A DNA stretch of 64,000 bases, from NCBI GenBank assembly GCA_910578845.1, contig CAJTSL010000001.1:32677-96676 (forward strand). The letters run 5' to 3'. Below the pieces are notes generated by a model. It made no database searches. It saw only the letters and a program-made list of their open reading frames with translations, and was not told the DNA's origin. The position numbers were made by a program, and so were the translations under genes. The DNA is from an uncultured Lachnospiraceae bacterium (GTDB lineage Bacteria > Bacillota > Clostridia > Lachnospirales > Lachnospiraceae). Shown here in pieces: positions 60,185-64,000 of the stretch. Position 1 is the stretch's first letter, and every line of letters begins with the position of its first letter.

Positions 60185-61384
60185 ATGTTTAGCAAATTCT
60201 TTTATACATTAAAGGCAAAAGGGCTCCATGTTACTTTAACGGAATGGCTGACATTGCAGGATGCGCTCTCGAAAGGCTTATGTAACAGCAGCCTGACTGA
60301 TTTTTACTATGTCGCGCGGATGATCCTCGTTAAGTCAGAGACGGAATTTGATAAGTTCGATATGGCGTTTGACGAAGTATTCAAAGGCATCCAGTCAGAA
60401 AATGAAATCAGCAAGAATATGCTCAGATGGCTGGATAAATCCGATATGATAGACGAGCAGCATGAAGAAATGCGAAGCGTCATGAACGAAGAGCAGATCC
60501 AGGTGGACAAAGAGGATGTGGAGCAGAAGTTCAAAGACCGCCTGCGTGACCAGGATTCCGAGCATAACGGCGGGAGTTTCTGGATTGGGACGATGGGCAA
60601 GACTTCTTTTGGCAATACCGGCGGCAATATGGGCGGTATCAGAGTAGGCGGCTCTACCGGATACCAGTCTGCTTTCCAAGTCATCGGCGCAAGGAAGTAT
60701 AAGGACTTTAGGGATGACAGGATTCTGGACAACAGACAGTTCCAGATGGCACTGCGTAAGCTGCGCCAGTTTTCCTCCAAACTCGATATCCCTAAGACCG
60801 AGCTTGATATCGACGGTACGATCGATAAGACATGTAATAATGGCGGCTGCCTGCAAATCGTGATGGAACGCCCAAGGAAAAATGCTGTTAAATTGCTCCT
60901 GCTCATGGATTCGGGCGGAACGATGATACCTTATAGCAATTTGCTCAATGAGCTGTTCCAGTCGGTGCATAAATCGAACCATTATAAGGATGTCAAGACT
61001 TATTATTTCCATAATTGTATCTATTCCAAGCTCTATAAGACACCGGAATGTGAAAACGGCGACTGGATTGATACGGAGTGGATGTTCCGTAACTTAGACA
61101 GCGACTATAAAGTCATTATTGTCGGGGACGCTGCGATGGCACCGGAAGAGTTATATTCCACATCCGGGAACTACAGAGGGCCAAACGGTGGCCTTTCCGG
61201 AATGGAATGGCTCCAGCTTATGAAGAAACATTATAAGAAAATCGTCTGGCTAAACCCGAAAATGGCACCGGGGCATGCGCCGTGGAGAGAGGCGGAGACA
61301 GCCATTAAAGGAATGTTCCCTATGTATAAGCTGACGGTGAACGGATTAAAACAGGCAATGGTGAAACTGATGGTGAATAAGTAG
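60185..61384 (+). CDS. VWA-domain protein, CoxE-like partner of the MoxR ATPase
   Basis: 399 residues. The N-terminal half is helical and charged, with a Gly/Asn-rich linker (GNTGGNMGGIRVGGSTGYQ). The C-terminal VWA domain has the metal site as LLLMDSGGTM, where DxSxS is changed to DSGGT, so metal binding may be altered. The end includes KIVWLNPKMAPGHAPWREAE. With the MoxR gene it forms a two-gene unit found in many Firmicutes; the client is unknown. Confidence 0.88.
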   Translation: MFSKFFYTLKAKGLHVTLTEWLTLQDALSKGLCNSSLTDFYYVARMILVKSETEFDKFDMAFDEVFKGIQSENEISKNMLRWLDKSDMIDEQHEEMRSVMNEEQIQVDKEDVEQKFKDRLRDQDSEHNGGSFWIGTMGKTSFGNTGGNMGGIRVGGSTGYQSAFQVIGARKYKDFRDDRILDNRQFQMALRKLRQFSSKLDIPKTELDIDGTIDKTCNNGGCLQIVMERPRKNAVKLLLLMDSGGTMIPYSNLLNELFQSVHKSNHYKDVKTYYFHNCIYSKLYKTPECENGDWIDTEWMFRNLDSDYKVIIVGDAAMAPEELYSTSGNYRGPNGGLSGMEWLQLMKKHYKKIVWLNPKMAPGHAPWREAETAIKGMFPMYKLTVNGLKQAMVKLMVNK

Positions 61385-61466
61385 GAAGTAGCCGGGTTTG
61401 TATGTCCTGATCATCTATGCTACTACAATATTTAAAAATGATGTGAGAATATTTAGAAATTCCATC

Positions 61467-61495
61467 TTGACAAATCCGGCATGATCGGATAAGAT
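61467..61495 (+). promoter_or_regulatory. Promoter of the tyrS T-box transcript
   Basis: TTGACA (61467-61472), 17 bases, TAAGAT (61490-61495). Transcription would start near 61502. Confidence 0.8.
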
Positions 61496-61502
61496 ACAAA
61501 CT

Positions 61503-61870
61503 AGTTAATACACTACAATAGTTACAGGCGTTGATAAGAACAAGTAGTAAATGATGGAGCGGACAGAAAGCAGCCGGTTGATGAGAGGCGCGCGGGAAAT
61601 CTTTTACGAATACATCTTGGAGCTTTATGGCAGAATAGAAGGATATTCATAGATTGCTTTTCCATGGCATTACCTTTGCCGGCATATAGGATAAGAGCAT
61701 GGGAGCAGAGTATCTTCGTTAGTAGGCCATGACGGAGGAATGCACGTTATAGCAGGAGAGTATCACCGCGAAGCGGTTGTACTTAGTGAGGTAGACAGCG
61801 CGAGCTGTTTACGAAGTTAGGTGGTAACACGGGTTTATGCCTCGTCCTTTCATTAGGATGAGGTTTTTTT
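61503..61870 (+). promoter_or_regulatory. Tyrosine T-box riboswitch controlling tyrS
   Basis: The specifier appears as GAA-TAC-A, with TAC (Tyr) at 61611-61613 in the right position on the 3' side of stem I, followed by the usual purine. The antiterminator bulge is in TTAGGTGGTAACACG (61818-61832), whose TGGT pairs with the ACCA end of uncharged tRNA-Tyr. The terminator CCTCGTCCT / AGGATGAGG with T7 (61840-61870) competes with it. Uncharged tRNA-Tyr would allow transcription of tyrS. The 5' limit of the leader is estimated from the promoter. Confidence 0.88.
61840..61870 (+). terminator. T-box terminator
   Basis: CCTCGTCCT (61840-61848) pairs with AGGATGAGG (61855-61863), one G-U pair included, and TTTTTTT follows. 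It is part of the riboswitch. Confidence 0.92.
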
Positions 61871-62019
61871 ATTGTATTTTTCACGCTGCTTTGATGATTG
61901 TTTTCATCCAAACCAGTGCAGGATCAAATTTGTGCAGGAGCGACACAGATTTGCCTGGTGGCAGACATAAATGGATGGTGTGCCGCATATTGCGTAAACG
62001 CTCCGGAATGGAGGATCAT

Positions 62020-63243
62020 ATGAAAATTTATGAAGAATTACAGGCAAGAGGACTGCTTGCACAATTAACGGATGCAGAAGAAATCCGTGAGCTGATCAAC
62101 AATGGGAGCGCGACTTTTTATATCGGCTTCGACCCGACGGCGGACAGCCTTCATGTAGGGCATTTCATGGCTCTGTGCCTGATGAAGCGCTTACAGGAAG
62201 CAGGTAATAAGCCGATTGCGCTAATCGGCGGTGGCACAGGAATGATAGGGGACCCTTCTGGCAGAAGTGACTTGCGCACGATGATGACGAAAGAGGACAT
62301 TGCGCACAACTGTGAATGCTTTAAGAAACAGATGAGCCGCTTTATTGACTTTTCTGAAGGGAAAGCGCTGATGGTGAACAATGCGGAATGGCTGGCCGGC
62401 TTAAATTATATTGAATTCATCCGTGACATCGGTGTGCATTTTAGCGTAAACCGTATGCTGACAGCGGAATGTTATAAACAGAGAATGGAAAAAGGCTTAA
62501 GCTTCTTAGAGTTTAACTACATGATCATGCAAAGTTATGATTTCCTGGAGCTATTCCAAAGATATGGCTGTAACATGCAGTTTGGCGGTGACGATCAGTG
62601 GAGCAATATGCTCGGCGGCACAGAGCTGATTAGGCGTAAGCTTGGCAAGGACGCATATGCAATGACGATTACCTTATTGCTTAATTCCGAAGGAAAGAAA
62701 ATGGGCAAGACACAGAAAGGCGCCGTATGGCTTGACCCGAATAAGACGTCACCTTTCGAATTCTACCAGTACTGGCGCAACGTGGCGGACGCCGATGTGC
62801 TCAAATGCTTAAGAATGCTGACATTTCTGCCGCTTGAACAGATTAATGAAATGGATAAATGGGAAGGAAGCCAGTTAAATGAGGCGAAAGAGATTCTTGC
62901 GTTTGAACTGACGAACTTAGTGCATGGAGAAGCGGAAGCAGAGAAAGCAAAAGAGGCGGCAAAAGCGCTTTTTGCAGGTGGCGGAAGCTTGGAGAATATG
63001 CCGACAGCGAAGCTTGGCGATGACAAATTCATGGAGGGGAAGATTGATATCCTTGGCATCCTGGTTGCATCCGGACTTGCCGCGTCCCGCTCCGAGGCGC
63101 GCCGCGCAGTAGAACAGGGTGGCGTTACCGTGCAGGGGGAGAAAGTCTCCGATATCAAGGCATCATATAGCAAAGAGGAAATTGCAGACGGAGAGTTCAT
63201 TGTGAAAAAAGGCAAGAAGAGCTTCAAGAAAATAACGATATAG
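62020..63243 (+). CDS. tyrS: Tyrosyl-tRNA synthetase
   Basis: 407 residues from ATG 62020 (GGAGG at 62010-62014); ATG 62008 overlaps that site, and the long open frame back to 61837 runs into the T-box terminator. The class I motifs are LHVGH (HIGH type) in FDPTADSLHVGHFMA and KMGKT (KMSKS type). Tyrosine-binding residues lie in FNYMIMQSYDFLELF. A C-terminal S4 domain (SRSEARRAVEQGGVTVQGEK) binds tRNA. The length is as expected for TyrRS. Confidence 0.97.
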   Translation: MKIYEELQARGLLAQLTDAEEIRELINNGSATFYIGFDPTADSLHVGHFMALCLMKRLQEAGNKPIALIGGGTGMIGDPSGRSDLRTMMTKEDIAHNCECFKKQMSRFIDFSEGKALMVNNAEWLAGLNYIEFIRDIGVHFSVNRMLTAECYKQRMEKGLSFLEFNYMIMQSYDFLELFQRYGCNMQFGGDDQWSNMLGGTELIRRKLGKDAYAMTITLLLNSEGKKMGKTQKGAVWLDPNKTSPFEFYQYWRNVADADVLKCLRMLTFLPLEQINEMDKWEGSQLNEAKEILAFELTNLVHGEAEAEKAKEAAKALFAGGGSLENMPTAKLGDDKFMEGKIDILGILVASGLAASRSEARRAVEQGGVTVQGEKVSDIKASYSKEEIADGEFIVKKGKKSFKKITI

Positions 63244-63268
63244 GATGGGACGAAGAAGGAGAGAGACA

Positions 63269-64000
63269 ATGGGGAAAAAAGAAAGAACTTTAATGTCCTA
63301 CACCCCGGAAATTAAGGTGATGGACTGTACATTAAGAGATGGTGGATTAGTGAATGACTTCTTTTTCACAGACGAGTTCGTGAAGGACTTATATGAAGCA
63401 AATATCAAATCGGGCGTGGATTATATGGAATTTGGCTATAAAGCATCCAAGGAATTGTTCGATGTGAAGAAATTTGGAAAGTGGAAATTCTGTGATGACA
63501 AAGATATCCGTGCCGTAGTCGGGGACAATAAGACGGATATGAGAATATCCGTAATGGCTGATGTGGGGCGCTGTGATTTCAAGAAAGACATTCTCAATAA
63601 AAAAGACAGCCCGATAGACTTGATAAGAGTGGCTACCTATATTAATACGATCCCGGCAGCAGTAGAAATGATTGAGGACTGTACGAAAAAAGGATATGAG
63701 ACGACGGTTAATATTATGGCGATCTCCAAATCCAACGATATTGATATTGATGCGGCGCTAGAGCTGCTTTGCCAAAGCAGCGTAGGATGTATTTACTTAG
63801 TGGACAGTTATGGTTCCCTATATCCGGAGCAGATCAGCAGGCTTTCTAATAAATATTTGGAGATCGCGGATAAATACGGGAAAAAGGTAGGTATTCACGC
63901 GCATAACAACCAGCAGCTTGCTTTTGCTAATACGATCGAAGCGCTGCGCCTTGGCGTGAGCTACCTGGATGCTACTGTCAGCAGCCTTGGCAGAGGATGC
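63269..64000 (+). CDS. DRE-TIM metallolyase/aldolase-family protein (3' end cut by window)
   Basis: 244 codons are visible, open to the right edge. AAGGAGAG precedes ATG 63269. The metal-binding start is VMDCTLRDGGLVND, and the HxH motif comes in GIHAHNNQQLAFAN, the pattern of HMG-CoA lyase, homocitrate synthase and 4-hydroxy-2-oxovalerate aldolase. LVDSYGSLYPEQI is the usual strand before it. Which condensation or cleavage it catalyses cannot be read from this part. Closeness to tyrS (26 bases after its stop) suggests read-through. Confidence 0.85.
   Translation, partial: MGKKERTLMSYTPEIKVMDCTLRDGGLVNDFFFTDEFVKDLYEANIKSGVDYMEFGYKASKELFDVKKFGKWKFCDDKDIRAVVGDNKTDMRISVMADVGRCDFKKDILNKKDSPIDLIRVATYINTIPAAVEMIEDCTKKGYETTVNIMAISKSNDIDIDAALELLCQSSVGCIYLVDSYGSLYPEQISRLSNKYLEIADKYGKKVGIHAHNNQQLAFANTIEALRLGVSYLDATVSSLGRGC

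Larger units (their letters stand above)
61385..62019 (+). other. 635-base leader region of tyrS
   Basis: The region holds a promoter, a tyrosine T-box leader with terminator (to about 61870) and then 149 bases before the tyrS start. That last part contains GATG/CATC and GGAGCG (61937-61942) / CGCTCC (61999-62004) pairings. The tyrS frame stays open through it from 61837, but without a ribosome site. Confidence 0.7.

Noticed and set aside
61837..62019. 61-residue N-terminal extension of tyrosyl-tRNA synthetase
   Set aside because: It would start within the T-box terminator and adds Cys/Arg-rich sequence not seen in the family; GGAGG points to 62020.

Overview
The window is a 64 kb chromosomal segment from a low-to-moderate GC Gram-positive, most likely a gut Lachnospiraceae (Clostridia). 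This rests on gene order and protein family rather than any rRNA. Three blocks point the same way: plsX-acpP-rnc-smc-ftsY, ylxM-ffh-rpsP-khpA-rimM-trmD-rplS followed by lepB-rbgA-rnhB, and era-yqzL-recO-glyS. Shine-Dalgarno sites are strong (AGGAGG type), promoters are of the TTGACA/TATAAT type, and a tyrosine T-box leader is present. Almost everything reads on the + strand. The exceptions are a sialate-esterase-like gene, prs and metF. I see no phage, integrase, transposase, rRNA, tRNA or CRISPR array.

Layout. 0-8.6 kb: rhomboid-like membrane protein, a degenerate sigma-factor-like protein, an M16C metallopeptidase behind an elaborately foldable leader, a DUF4349 lipoprotein, then era-yqzL-recO. 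8.6-17.7 kb: lipoprotein, glyS, alaS, MgtC-like protein, DUF3298-like protein, a GT39-type glycosyltransferase and yceD-rpmF. 17.8-24.4 kb: plsX-acpP-rnc-smc-ftsY. 24.4-28.6 kb: threonine dehydratase, YitT, GH25 lysozyme-like protein, and a DUF1905-like/papain-like fusion. 28.7-39.4 kb: the SRP and ribosome-maturation block, two signal peptidases I around rbgA, rnhB, FliK-like and FlhB-like orphans, yraN and pgeF. 39.5-42.9 kb: a two-component system with an 870-residue kinase.

43.0-52.1 kb is the main accessory-metabolism region. It is a sialic-acid catabolic and uptake cluster: yhcH, nanK, nanE, nanA, an opposing SGNH esterase, an RpiR regulator, a DUF624 protein, and an ABC importer (binding protein plus two permeases, no ATPase). 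Together these would import sialic acid, remove O-acetyl groups, cleave it to ManNAc and pyruvate, and convert ManNAc to GlcNAc-6-P. No sialidase or sialic-acid oxidoreductase lies in the window. 52.1-64 kb returns to housekeeping: prs (minus strand), a DUF512 radical-SAM protein preceded by three 87-bp hairpin repeats, der-plsY-gpsA, metF (minus strand), a MoxR/VWA pair, T-box-tyrS, and a truncated aldolase-family gene.

The two most interesting non-coding signals are the leader at about 2488-2621 and the repeat array at 53457-53694. The leader can form nested stems plus an 8-bp loop-to-ribosome-site pseudoknot. The repeat array starts at the predicted -10 element of the DUF512 gene and would fill its 5' UTR with hairpins. 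All functional names come from recognition by eye of motifs and gene order; no database search was run.
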